Assembly (NCBI GenBank): GCA_016931455.1
Contig: JAFGES010000074.1
Span: 1-56,633, forward strand
Direction of reading: 5' to 3'
From: Desulfobacterales bacterium
GTDB lineage: Bacteria > Desulfobacterota > Desulfobacteria > Desulfobacterales > JAHDSC01
DNA length: 56,633 nucleotides
Numbering within the stretch: the first letter of the stretch is position 1; each line of letters starts with the position of its first letter. The translations under genes and the position numbers were made by a program. Under the pieces are notes generated by a model. The model saw only the letters and a list, made by a program, of their open reading frames with translations. It had not been told where the DNA came from and ran no database searches. Shown piece after piece: positions 1-7,988 of the stretch.

Positions 1-134
1 ATCGTTTTCAATTGGTGTATCATATCTCTCACTATCAAGCCCTAGTTTATTCCTTTGGTTAATTTGCGAAGCAATCTATGTGCTCCTATTTGATTGATGA
101 TTCTTGAAAGGCATATTAAAAGTCGATTATCACA

Positions 135-1427
135 TTAATCTATCTCAAAAGCTCTTTCCCCATGCAGGGAGCTGTCGAGACCTTCAATTTCATTTTCCTG
201 ATCCACTCTAAGTCCATGGGTTAAAAACCCGGTCAGATAAACCACAATCAGGGTTCCGACTGCTGAGAAAAGGATGGTGGCAATAATAGATAGGATTTGG
301 ATCAATAGCTGTTTGGGATTACCATAGAGCAAGCCCGTCCCACCACCATTTACGGCCGGATTTGCAAATATGCCGGTTGCTATCGCACCCCATAGGCCGC
401 ACATACCATGGACGCCGAAAGCGTCTAATGAATCATCATAACCTATTTTATGTTTTAATTTTGAAACACAATAGAAACCCAGGATACCGGCTACAAACCC
501 GATAATCAAGGATGCCGGCATGTCTACAAAACCAGCGGCAGGTGTAATTGCAACCAATCCGGCCACAATACCGGAAGCCAGCCCCAGAACGGTGGGTTTT
601 TTACTGACCAGCCATTCGGCAAACATCCATGAAAGCGCTGCCGTGGCAGCCGAAGTATTTGTAACCAGAAATGCCGATGCGGCAATTCCGTCTGCTGCCA
701 GCTGACTGCCGGCGTTGAATCCGAACCAGCCGAACCATAAAAGCGCTGCGCCTAAAGCCGTCAAGGTAATACTTGATGGAAACATTGCTTCTTTGCCGTA
801 TCCGATGCGTTTTCCGAGCACCAGGGCCAGAACCAGGCCGGAGACGCCTGCATTGATATGAACGACATTTCCACCGGCAAAATCAAGTGCACCCATCTTT
901 CCAAGCCAGCCGCCGCCCCATACCCAGTGGGCGACCGGGCAATAAATAAAAGTGATCCATAAAATCGTAAAGACGATCCAAGCGGAAAATTTCATTCTGT
1001 CGACAATTGAACCCAGAACAAGGGCAACTGTAATGCCTGCGAATGTCATCTGAAAAATAATAAATACGTAGGTGGGTATCGTCCCCGATAAACTATCGAT
1101 ACCTATTCCACTTAAGAACAGGTTTTCAAATCCGCCGATGATCCCCGCTTTATCGGGCCCGAATGAAAGCGTATAACCCCAGATGACCCAAATGACACTT
1201 GCGAGACAGTAAGAGATAAAAGTCATGGCCAATGTGTTGAGAAGATTTTTATACCGCGACATTCCCCCATAAAAAAGCGCCAAACCGGCGGGGGTCATCA
1301 TCATGACCAGTGCCGTGGAAACGATCATCCAAGCGGTATCGCCGGAATTTAGCGTGTCGGCTGCAAAAGCCTTAGAAAATGGTATCAGCAGGGCTGCAGC
1401 TGATATAATCAAACTTCTTAATTTCAT
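135..1427 (-). CDS. amtB: AmtB-family ammonium transporter
   Basis: Ammonia/ammonium channel of the inner membrane, about 430 residues with eleven or so hydrophobic segments. The twin channel histidines are visible in the VVHINAG segment and in DAFGVHGMCG. I chose the ATG at 1427 because an AGGAG sits about 9 bases upstream and the protein then opens with a clear signal peptide (MKLRSLIISAAALL...AFA); upstream in-frame ATGs at 1457 and 1487 would add a charged leader. It lies 97 bases downstream of glnD on the same strand and may share its transcript; the gap contains a weak GTCGG/CCGAC hairpin (1479-1496). AmtB is usually partnered with a PII protein (GlnK), but no glnK/glnB is encoded next to it or elsewhere in this window. 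Confidence 0.95.
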   Translation of the reverse strand: MKLRSLIISAAALLIPFSKAFAADTLNSGDTAWMIVSTALVMMMTPAGLALFYGGMSRYKNLLNTLAMTFISYCLASVIWVIWGYTLSFGPDKAGIIGGFENLFLSGIGIDSLSGTIPTYVFIIFQMTFAGITVALVLGSIVDRMKFSAWIVFTILWITFIYCPVAHWVWGGGWLGKMGALDFAGGNVVHINAGVSGLVLALVLGKRIGYGKEAMFPSSITLTALGAALLWFGWFGFNAGSQLAADGIAASAFLVTNTSAATAALSWMFAEWLVSKKPTVLGLASGIVAGLVAITPAAGFVDMPASLIIGFVAGILGFYCVSKLKHKIGYDDSLDAFGVHGMCGLWGAIATGIFANPAVNGGGTGLLYGNPKQLLIQILSIIATILFSAVGTLIVVYLTGFLTHGLRVDQENEIEGLDSSLHGERAFEID

Positions 1428-1524
1428 TTTTGTGTTCTCCTTTTTTAATTTATTCATTTTTTCTCTACTTTCCGGCTCGTCGGACACACAACCGACAAAC
1501 CATAAACGCTGATTCGAAAATGGA

Positions 1525-4161
1525 TTAGGTTATCGGCCTTGAAATCACTTTAAATATAGCTGCTTCTATAGCGGCGATACTTTCCGGTGCATCCACTTTT
1601 TGACCGTCGAAATCTCTGACATAAAAAACATCGACGACCTGCTCGACTTTTGTGGCAATTTTTGCGATCCAGATATCCAGTCCGCAGCTAAAAAGTGCAT
1701 CCGTAATCCCAAAAAGCAGTCCGGGAAAGTCATATGCAAAAACCTCGATGATTGTAAAAAAGCTGGAGCTTTTATTGTCTACAACAACCCGGCAAGGTCT
1801 TTCCGGTGCAAGTATTTTTAAGGACTTCGATGCAGTGATCTTCTTGTTGAGCGCAACGGTAAGATCGAGTTCGCCTGCCAGGGCGGATGAAAGGTCCGAC
1901 GCCGTCTGTTCCCATCTTTTATCTTCAAATATTTGATCCGGTGGAGGGGTAACTTCGAGAATATCCAGTGCGATATTATTTCGCCAAGTGTAAACTTGGG
2001 CTTCGAGAATATCGAGACCATTTAAGGTGAAGACACCTGCAATCTTGGAAAATAATCCGGGATGATCCTTAGCACAAATCTTGACGGTCCTGGTATTTGA
2101 ATTCGGATTCTTCGTTATCGTCCAGGTAAAGTCCTTTCCGGATAGGTTTTTATAAAGACTGATATGTTCAAGTATCTCAACCGTTGGCGTGTAAAGAATG
2201 TAGCGTGGCGACATGAGATTAAAAAGTGCTTCCAAGTCATTTTTATTTTGTGAGGCAGCGGTTGAAGATAGAATTTGATTTTTTTTATTCTCTATAATCA
2301 CTACGGCTTCATTTGTCGCAAGTTCACCATTTTCCAGGATGCTCAGGGTCTTGAGAAAAAGATCTCTTAAAAGCGCCGACGTCCATTCGTTCCAAGCTTT
2401 CGGTCCGGTTGACAGAGAATCTGCAACGGTTAAAAGGTATAGCATTTTGAGTAATCCAATATTTTTTATTTTTCTGGCACAAAAAATCGCGGTTTCTTCA
2501 TCATTGATATCTCGACGAGATGCTGTTTTTATCAGCAGTAGGTGCTCTTTGATCAAAAAAGAAACTGTCTCAGCATCCTCGGACTTGTAGCCCAATTTTA
2601 TCATTATTGCGTAGGCGATTTCAGCTCCGATCCGAGAATGATTTTTGCGGGTTCCACCTTTTCCGATATCATGCAGCAGCGCTGCCCATAAGAGTAATTT
2701 GGGATTTTTAAGTTCTTGATAAAGATTGTAACATAGAGCCTCTTTTTCAGCGTTGTCGGCGGTATTGAAATTTTTTATGCTTTGGACGGTGTGCAAAAGG
2801 TGTTTATCGACAGGATAAAGATGATACTCATCATACTGGATTCGATTGATAATCATTTTAAATTCCGGAATTAAGCTTGTCAGCAATCCTAAGTTCAATA
2901 TTTCATCCAAAACATCGATATTTGAAACCGGTGCCGATAAAATTTTTTCAAAGGATTGAAGAACAGCTGCTGAAGTCCTGATTTTTTCATCGATTAGGTA
3001 GGCGTATTCTTTTACAATGCTTCTTGCTTCCGGGCTTAGAGCAATTTTGAGTCGGGCGCTTTCTTCAAATATTCGGATTAATAGATTCGGAGAATTAAGC
3101 ACCGATTGGACGGCAGTGAAGCATAGCCTTTCATTCTTAATTTCAAGTCCGATTATTGATGACTGCTGATTTGAAGTTTTTTTGTTGAGGTTAACATTTC
3201 TTGGATGTCTCAGATCATGTAAAAATATACGGTGAAGTTGCTTTATAAATTCCATTTGACCATGAAGCACGCCCAAAAATTTTTCTACCGGCTGTTGATC
3301 GTTTTCCGGATTAAATTTTAGAGCCTCAGCTAATTTTACCTGATATTCGAAATAAAGTTGATCACATTTCCTTCCGGTTAAATGATGTAATCGGTTGCGA
3401 ACATTCCATATAAATACAAGCGCATGATTAAGGCTTTGAAAATCATTTTGTGAGAAAAATTCGTTAAGTTCCAAATCACCGGCCTGTTGAAGATTAAATT
3501 TTATACGTGCAATCCACAACATGGTGTGATAATCTCTTAAACCACCTTGGCCGTCCTTGATATTGGGTTCGAGGAGATAAGTGGAATCTCCGAAGTGCTT
3601 ATGACGTTCCTGGTTGCTTTCAACGAGCCAGTCAATTATTTTTTGGGACTGTTTGAAAATGACTTCCCATCGAATCTGTTCCATCAGTCGAAAATATAAT
3701 GGTGACATTCCACAGATGAAACGAGCATCCAGCAAAGGGGTCAGCACATTGAAATCTTGGCGTGAAAGGCTAATGCATTCCTTCAATGAACGCATGGCGT
3801 AACCGACGTCAAGGCCGATGTCCCAGAGGGGGTAGACAACCTCACGGATCAGATTTTCAGCGATTTTGGGGACTTTTTTGTCAAAAAGAAAGAGGAAGTC
3901 TACGTCGGAGTGAATGCATTGTTCTTTCCGCCCGTAGCCTCCCAGGGCGCTGATTACATATGGATTCCGATCGATACCCATCTTGAAACCGGCCGAGCTT
4001 TTTTCAAAGCTTTCGCGAAAATAATCGTCTAAGATTCCGGTATATCGTTCCATAAAGTTCGGTTCTTTTCCCTTAAGAAAATTTCCGATTAACTTTTTTC
4101 TTTTTTGCTGAAGCCTTATTGAAGCGGATTCATATAGATTTTTTTGAAGTTTTTTTGTCAA
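1525..4161 (-). CDS. glnD: GlnD, PII uridylyltransferase/uridylyl-removing enzyme
   Basis: Bifunctional nitrogen sensor that adds UMP to PII when glutamine is low and removes it when glutamine is high. Domain order is typical: nucleotidyltransferase with GGYGRKEQ...SDVDFLFLF near residues 75-95, a GlnD-specific helical region, an HD hydrolase domain with LLHDIGKGG near residue 495, and two C-terminal ACT domains (about 690-770 and 800-878) for glutamine binding. At 878 residues it is full length. The start appears to be TTG at 4161, since the family N-terminus is encoded before the first internal ATG, and an AAAGG lies about 9 bases upstream. It is divergent from glnA. Its usual target, PII, is not in this window. 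Confidence 0.95.
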   Translation of the reverse strand: MTKKLQKNLYESASIRLQQKRKKLIGNFLKGKEPNFMERYTGILDDYFRESFEKSSAGFKMGIDRNPYVISALGGYGRKEQCIHSDVDFLFLFDKKVPKIAENLIREVVYPLWDIGLDVGYAMRSLKECISLSRQDFNVLTPLLDARFICGMSPLYFRLMEQIRWEVIFKQSQKIIDWLVESNQERHKHFGDSTYLLEPNIKDGQGGLRDYHTMLWIARIKFNLQQAGDLELNEFFSQNDFQSLNHALVFIWNVRNRLHHLTGRKCDQLYFEYQVKLAEALKFNPENDQQPVEKFLGVLHGQMEFIKQLHRIFLHDLRHPRNVNLNKKTSNQQSSIIGLEIKNERLCFTAVQSVLNSPNLLIRIFEESARLKIALSPEARSIVKEYAYLIDEKIRTSAAVLQSFEKILSAPVSNIDVLDEILNLGLLTSLIPEFKMIINRIQYDEYHLYPVDKHLLHTVQSIKNFNTADNAEKEALCYNLYQELKNPKLLLWAALLHDIGKGGTRKNHSRIGAEIAYAIMIKLGYKSEDAETVSFLIKEHLLLIKTASRRDINDEETAIFCARKIKNIGLLKMLYLLTVADSLSTGPKAWNEWTSALLRDLFLKTLSILENGELATNEAVVIIENKKNQILSSTAASQNKNDLEALFNLMSPRYILYTPTVEILEHISLYKNLSGKDFTWTITKNPNSNTRTVKICAKDHPGLFSKIAGVFTLNGLDILEAQVYTWRNNIALDILEVTPPPDQIFEDKRWEQTASDLSSALAGELDLTVALNKKITASKSLKILAPERPCRVVVDNKSSSFFTIIEVFAYDFPGLLFGITDALFSCGLDIWIAKIATKVEQVVDVFYVRDFDGQKVDAPESIAAIEAAIFKVISRPIT

Positions 4162-4370
4162 TTTAATTGGCCTTTGACTTTTTATAGTTCATTAAAAATG
4201 CTACAATTCAGAATACAGCAAATATAATGCCATAAAAATATATATAATATAACAATTTGAAATAATATAAATAAATAAATATAAACAGCGCATAATGCCA
4301 ATGATTAAATAATACTTAATGGTATTTCAAATTATAATAAATTACAAAAATGTATTATATAATCTTTCAT

Positions 4371-4401
4371 AATCTCATTGGAAAATCCGCTGAATGAGAT
4401 T
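4371..4401. repeat. 9-bp perfect inverted repeat
   Basis: The arms AATCTCATT (4371-4379) and AATGAGATT (4393-4401) are exact complements around a 13-base loop. There is no T-run after it in either direction, so it is more likely a protein site or an untranslated hairpin than a terminator. It lies about 170 bases upstream of the sigma-54 -24 element. Confidence 0.6.
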
Positions 4402-4436
4402 TAAATGAAATTGCACGGAGTCGTAGCTATGTTTTT

Positions 4437-4462
4437 ATAAAGTTACATATATGTAGCTTTAT
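4437..4462. promoter_or_regulatory. 26-bp near-perfect palindrome, candidate enhancer site for the glnA sigma-54 promoter
   Basis: The core TACATATATGTA (4444-4455) is a perfect 12-bp palindrome. It is flanked by ATAAAG on the left and CTTTAT on the right, with a single T/G mismatch between core and flank. Its centre is about 147 bases upstream of the predicted transcription start, the distance normally used by sigma-54 activator sites. It does not resemble the NtrC consensus (TGCAC...GTGCA), so if it is an enhancer the activator is probably not a classical NtrC. The role is inferred from symmetry and position only. Confidence 0.5.
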
Positions 4463-4570
4463 TTCGGGTAGTTCAATTGGAGAAAATACTTATTTAAAAT
4501 TTAATAAAATATTAATATGTAAATATATCAATAGCTTGATTTCTATTATCAGATCGTGACAGGCTTATTT

Positions 4571-4586
4571 TGGCACAAATGTTGCT
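4571..4586 (+). promoter_or_regulatory. Sigma-54 (RpoN) promoter of the glnA operon
   Basis: TGGCAC, five bases, then TTGCT matches the -24/-12 consensus TGGCAC-N5-TTGC at every defined position and with correct spacing. The start of transcription would fall near 4597, giving a leader of about 170 bases before glnA. It is the only sigma-54 match I found in the interval and would put glnA through hisF under nitrogen or other enhancer-protein control. Confidence 0.88.
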
Positions 4587-4600
4587 TAAAACTTTCGACA

Positions 4601-4623
4601 AACAACGTTGTTGACCGATCGGT
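4601..4623. promoter_or_regulatory. Two adjacent perfect palindromes at the predicted glnA transcription start
   Basis: AACAACGTTGTT (4601-4612) and ACCGATCGGT (4614-4623) are perfect palindromes of 12 and 10 bp separated by one base. They start about four bases after the predicted +1 of the sigma-54 promoter. They could be repressor operators or form a structured 5' end of the mRNA. No known operator is recognised. Confidence 0.45.
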
Positions 4624-4645
4624 TACTATTGTTGCCGGGGGGTTT

Positions 4646-4701
4646 GGTTATTGGTTATTGGTTATTAGTTATTAGTTATTAGTTATTAGTTATTAGTTAA
4701 T
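4646..4701 (+). repeat. Heptanucleotide tandem repeat in the glnA leader
   Basis: Eight contiguous 7-base units: three GGTTATT, four AGTTATT and a final AGTTAAT. It lies between the sigma-54 start and the glnA ribosome-binding site (GAGGT, about 4758-4762). Such short tandem arrays change copy number by slippage, so leader length may vary between strains. It is not a CRISPR: units are contiguous and only 7 bp. Confidence 0.9.
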
Positions 4702-4768
4702 GGTATTATAGAAGTGCCGAATTAATTTAGCAAAATAAATTTAAAATTTAAGAATTCGAGGTGTAAAA

Positions 4769-6103
4769 ATGGCAAAAAAAGACAAAGATTATGTGCTTAA
4801 ACAAGTGAAAGACCGGAATGTGAGATTTATTCGTCTTTGGTTTACGGATGTGCTGGGTTTTTTGAAAAGCTTTGCGATCTCGCCCGCTGAATTGGAACTT
4901 GCATTTGAAGAAGGCATGGGTTTCGACGGCTCGTCGATAGAAGGTTTTGCAAGGATTGAAGAAAGTGATATGGTTGCCAAACCGGACCCGGCTACGTTTA
5001 CGATTCTCCCCTGGCGAGCTAGTGAAAATATGAATGTGGCTCGAATGTTTTGCGACATTCTCAATCCGGATGGAACCCCGTATGAGGGTGATCCTCGCTA
5101 TGCGTTGAAACGTAATCTGAAAAAGGCTGCGGATATGGGTTTCCAGTTATATGTGGGACCGGAACTGGAGTTCTTTTATTTTAAAGATTCTTCGCCTAAA
5201 CCGCAAATATTGGATCATGGCGGCTACTTTGATTTAACCCCATTGGATGTTGCCAGTGATTTGAGAAAAGATACGATCTTGGCCCTGGAGGCTATGGGGA
5301 TTCAGGTAGAGTATAGTCACCACGAAGTGGCACCCAGCCAGCATGAAATCGATCTGCGTTACACGGATGCGCTTGCTATGGCGGATGCGGCAATGACTTA
5401 TCGCTTGACGGTCAAAGAAATTGCGATGAAGCATGGCGTCTATGCCACGTTTATGCCCAAACCCATTTTCGGTCAGAACGGTAGCGGCATGCATGTCCAT
5501 CAGTCTCTTTTCAAAGGCAGCGAAAACGCTTTTTTTGATTCAAATGATAAATATTATCTGAGTGAAACCGGAAAAAGCTATATCGCCGGGCTTTTGAAGC
5601 ACTCTAAAGAGATAGCATCGGTTGTCGCCCAGTGGGTTAATTCATATAAGCGGCTGGTACCGGGTTATGAAGCACCGGTTTACATTTCATGGGCGCGCAG
5701 GAACCGATCGGCTCTCATCCGTGTTCCTATGTATAAGCCGGGCAAAGCAAACGCCACCCGTATGGAATTTCGCTGCCCGGATCCGGCGTGCAACCCTTAT
5801 CTGGCCTTTGCAGTCATGCTGGCAGCCGGTCTGAAGGGAATTGAAGAAAAATATCAGCTCTCCAATCCGATTGAAGAAGATATTTTTGAGATGAGCGCGG
5901 CTGAGCGCGAGAGCAAGGGGATTGATTCTTTACCCGGCAGTTTGGGTGAAGCCATAGCCTTTACGGAATCCAGTGATCTTGTGCGGGAAGCACTAGGGGA
6001 TCACATCTTTGAAAAGTTTCTGATGAACAAAAAAATCGAGTGGGATAATCATCGAATACAAGTCACTAACTTTGAACTTGAAAAATATCTACCGATCCTT
6101 TAG
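4769..6103 (+). CDS. glnA: Glutamine synthetase, GSI-alpha type
   Basis: Type I glutamine synthetase, 444 residues, forming glutamine from glutamate, ammonia and ATP. Recognisable segments are MGFDGSSIEGFARIEESDM (about 50-68), GPELEFFYF with metal-binding glutamates, and NGSGMHVHQSLF. Length fits the short GSI-alpha form. Arg62, the glutamine feedback-inhibition residue of Bacillus-type enzymes, is at the expected position. The adenylylation-loop Tyr is replaced: the segment reads EEDIFEMS with Phe373, so control by GlnE-type adenylylation is not expected. An AGGT-like RBS lies before the ATG. First gene of the sigma-54-driven operon; the next gene starts 4 bases after the stop. Confidence 0.97.
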   Translation: MAKKDKDYVLKQVKDRNVRFIRLWFTDVLGFLKSFAISPAELELAFEEGMGFDGSSIEGFARIEESDMVAKPDPATFTILPWRASENMNVARMFCDILNPDGTPYEGDPRYALKRNLKKAADMGFQLYVGPELEFFYFKDSSPKPQILDHGGYFDLTPLDVASDLRKDTILALEAMGIQVEYSHHEVAPSQHEIDLRYTDALAMADAAMTYRLTVKEIAMKHGVYATFMPKPIFGQNGSGMHVHQSLFKGSENAFFDSNDKYYLSETGKSYIAGLLKHSKEIASVVAQWVNSYKRLVPGYEAPVYISWARRNRSALIRVPMYKPGKANATRMEFRCPDPACNPYLAFAVMLAAGLKGIEEKYQLSNPIEEDIFEMSAAERESKGIDSLPGSLGEAIAFTESSDLVREALGDHIFEKFLMNKKIEWDNHRIQVTNFELEKYLPIL

Positions 6104-6107
6104 TGAA

Positions 6108-6824
6108 ATGAAAAAGGCACTCATCATAACCCATGATGAATCGGAAGGACCCGGTACATTGGGAGATTTTCTAAACGGTTTTGGTTTATCCGTGCGAACC
6201 GTAAGGCTTTACAATGGTGAAAGTCTCCCCGGTAATGTTGCCGGCTATGATGCCATTGTAACAATGGGGGGGGCGATGAGCGTCAATGAAGAATATCTTT
6301 ATCCCTTTTTGGCTAAAGAAAGAGTGTTTTTAAAAGAAGCAATCGATGGTAACATTCCTGTTTTGGGTATCTGCTTAGGTGCCCAGATGATTGCAAAGGC
6401 TTGTTACGCTTCGGTAGGCCGGGCCCCTGAAAAAGAATTGGGCTGGAGAAATGTCTCCCAGACGGAATTAGGCCAAAGAGATATTCTCTTTCAGGGGCTT
6501 CCGGCTAACTTGCAGGTATTTCAGTGGCATAATGAAAGTTTCGAGGTTCCTCAAGGAGGATCACTTCTTGCCACTTCAGCAAAGTGTCCGAATCAGGCGT
6601 TTAGATATCGAAATGCATATGGCCTTCAGTTTCATATTGAGGTAACGCGTGACATGCTGATCGAATGGTTGGACACGGAGCCTGAATGCGAAGCCTGCAT
6701 TCAATTTTTTGAAGAAATAGAACATGATTTTTATACCCAGGCCAGAATGATATACGCAAATTTTTTGTGGTTCATTGATATTTGCAAGTCTTATGGGAGT
6801 AAAATGTGCGGCAAAGATCTTTAG
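6108..6824 (+). CDS. Class I glutamine amidotransferase (GATase1) protein
   Basis: A 238-residue stand-alone glutaminase-fold protein of the GMP-synthase-amidotransferase-like group. The nucleophile elbow GICLGAQMIAK places the catalytic Cys at about residue 89, and LQFHIEVT supplies His and Glu of the triad. The ATG at 6108 begins a typical MKKALIITHD strand; a longer in-frame form from 6072 would overlap glnA and has no support. Only four bases separate it from the glnA stop, so translational coupling is likely. It is commonly annotated as a 'GMP synthase-like' protein, but no synthetase domain is present. It may supply ammonia to a partner or hydrolyse a gamma-glutamyl compound; the substrate is unknown. 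Confidence 0.85.
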   Translation: MKKALIITHDESEGPGTLGDFLNGFGLSVRTVRLYNGESLPGNVAGYDAIVTMGGAMSVNEEYLYPFLAKERVFLKEAIDGNIPVLGICLGAQMIAKACYASVGRAPEKELGWRNVSQTELGQRDILFQGLPANLQVFQWHNESFEVPQGGSLLATSAKCPNQAFRYRNAYGLQFHIEVTRDMLIEWLDTEPECEACIQFFEEIEHDFYTQARMIYANFLWFIDICKSYGSKMCGKDL

Positions 6825-6856
6825 CCGTCCGGAATTAAGATAAGAAGGAGTCTTTG

Positions 6857-7948
6857 ATGTGTGGTATCGTTGGAATTATCAACACCGATAGAAAGCTCAT
6901 TGATGGAAATTATATTCGAGAGGCCATACGGATTCAGAGAGAAAGAGGAAATGGCTTGGGGGGTGGTTTCGCCGTATATGGCGCCTACCCTGAGAATAAA
7001 GATAAATACGCCTTTCACATTATGTATGAAGGGAGTCAAAACAATCCTTATATTTCGATGGTTGAAGATTACATCCGAAGTCGGATGGTTATTTACCATT
7101 CGGAACAAATTCCGGTTTATCCGAATGATCGGATTCCAAGAGGTCCTTATTTCAAAAGGTACTTTCTTAAGCCGCTTGCCGAGTTTTTAGCACCTGAGCA
7201 AACCGAAGAGGATTATATTGTCGAAGTTGTGATGGCTATTAATAAAATGGAAGGCGCTTTTGTTGTATCCTCGGGGAAAAACATGGGGGTATTTAAAGGA
7301 ATGGGATATCCTGAAGATATTGCAGATTATTTCAGGATTGAGGATTACCGGGGATATATGTGGATTGCTCATAACCGGTTTCCGACCAACACTCCGGGAT
7401 GGTGGGGCGGTGCTCATCCCTTTACCATTCTTGATAAAGCCGTTGTTCATAATGGTGAAATCACTAGTTATGGAACCAATAAAAGATGGCTTGAAATGTA
7501 TGGTTATTATTGCATGTTGCAAACCGATACGGAAGTAATTTCATATATTTACGACAAGCTCACAAGAGGTGATAAACTGCCGCCCAAAGATGCGTGCTAT
7601 GTTATGGCGCCATCCTTGTGGGAAGATATTGATCGCACAGGGGATGAAAAAAAGAAAAATTTGAGGCAGATTTACGGTCCTGCAATTGTAAATGGACCTT
7701 TCGGGATCGTTTTATCACATTCCAATGGAGCCATTGTGTTAAATGATAGAAACAAACTTCGTCCGGTTGTCTGCGCCAAAGCGGGAAATACCTTTTATGC
7801 GTCGTCGGAAGAGTGCAGTATCCGCTTGCTGTCTCCCGATGTAGACAATCTTTGGTCACCCCGAGGGGGAGAACCGGTAATCATTGATTTTTCCGTAGAG
7901 GATACTCAAGAACTGAGAGGAAGGAAAGCACAATGGTCTCTATGGTGA
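6857..7948 (+). CDS. Glutamate synthase glutaminase domain (split GltB, GATase II)
   Basis: A 363-residue class II amidotransferase corresponding to the N-terminal domain of large glutamate synthase, here as a separate polypeptide as in archaeal-type enzymes. The protein starts MCGIVGII, so the catalytic Cys follows the initiator Met; an AAGGAG lies 6 bases before this ATG. Other family landmarks are HNRFPTNTPGWWGGAHPF and VVHNGEITSYG. It releases ammonia from glutamine for the FMN subunit encoded next. The stop is TGA, but the domain is complete and an in-frame stop follows shortly, so this is not a selenocysteine codon. Confidence 0.9.
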   Translation: MCGIVGIINTDRKLIDGNYIREAIRIQRERGNGLGGGFAVYGAYPENKDKYAFHIMYEGSQNNPYISMVEDYIRSRMVIYHSEQIPVYPNDRIPRGPYFKRYFLKPLAEFLAPEQTEEDYIVEVVMAINKMEGAFVVSSGKNMGVFKGMGYPEDIADYFRIEDYRGYMWIAHNRFPTNTPGWWGGAHPFTILDKAVVHNGEITSYGTNKRWLEMYGYYCMLQTDTEVISYIYDKLTRGDKLPPKDACYVMAPSLWEDIDRTGDEKKKNLRQIYGPAIVNGPFGIVLSHSNGAIVLNDRNKLRPVVCAKAGNTFYASSEECSIRLLSPDVDNLWSPRGGEPVIIDFSVEDTQELRGRKAQWSLW

Positions 7949-7988
7949 TCGCGGCATTATTTGCAGAGCATGTTCAAGGAGTAGCTGA

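Larger units (their letters stand above)
4162..4768. other. Structured glnD/glnA intergenic region
   Basis: This is a 607-base AT-rich divergent spacer without a gene. From left to right it holds an 11-bp inverted repeat with arms at 4254-4264 and 4323-4333 (AATTTGAAATA and its complement), a 9-bp hairpin at 4371-4401, a 26-bp near-palindrome at 4437-4462, a sigma-54 promoter at 4571-4586, two palindromes at 4601-4623 and a 7-bp tandem repeat at 4646-4701. I see no convincing sigma-54 or sigma-70 promoter for the minus-strand glnD. Confidence 0.8.

Noticed and set aside
4300-4320. A minus-strand sigma-54 promoter for glnD (TGGCAT...GC)
   Set aside because: The distance between the GG and GC doublets is wrong for a -24/-12 element.
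4411-4420. NtrC half-site (TGCAC) upstream of glnA
   Set aside because: There is no matching GTGCA half at the right spacing; a five-base match is expected by chance.
4646-4701. Short CRISPR array
   Set aside because: Units are 7 bp and contiguous with no spacers.
7187-7522. Long minus-strand open frames opposite the glutamate synthase genes and elsewhere
   Set aside because: They lie opposite strongly conserved coding sequence, have no RBS and show no protein family features.
7946-7948. TGA at the end of the glutamate synthase glutaminase gene as a second selenocysteine codon
   Set aside because: The domain is complete, the read-through tail is 11 residues without family resemblance, no SECIS-like stem follows, and the next gene's RBS lies in the tail.
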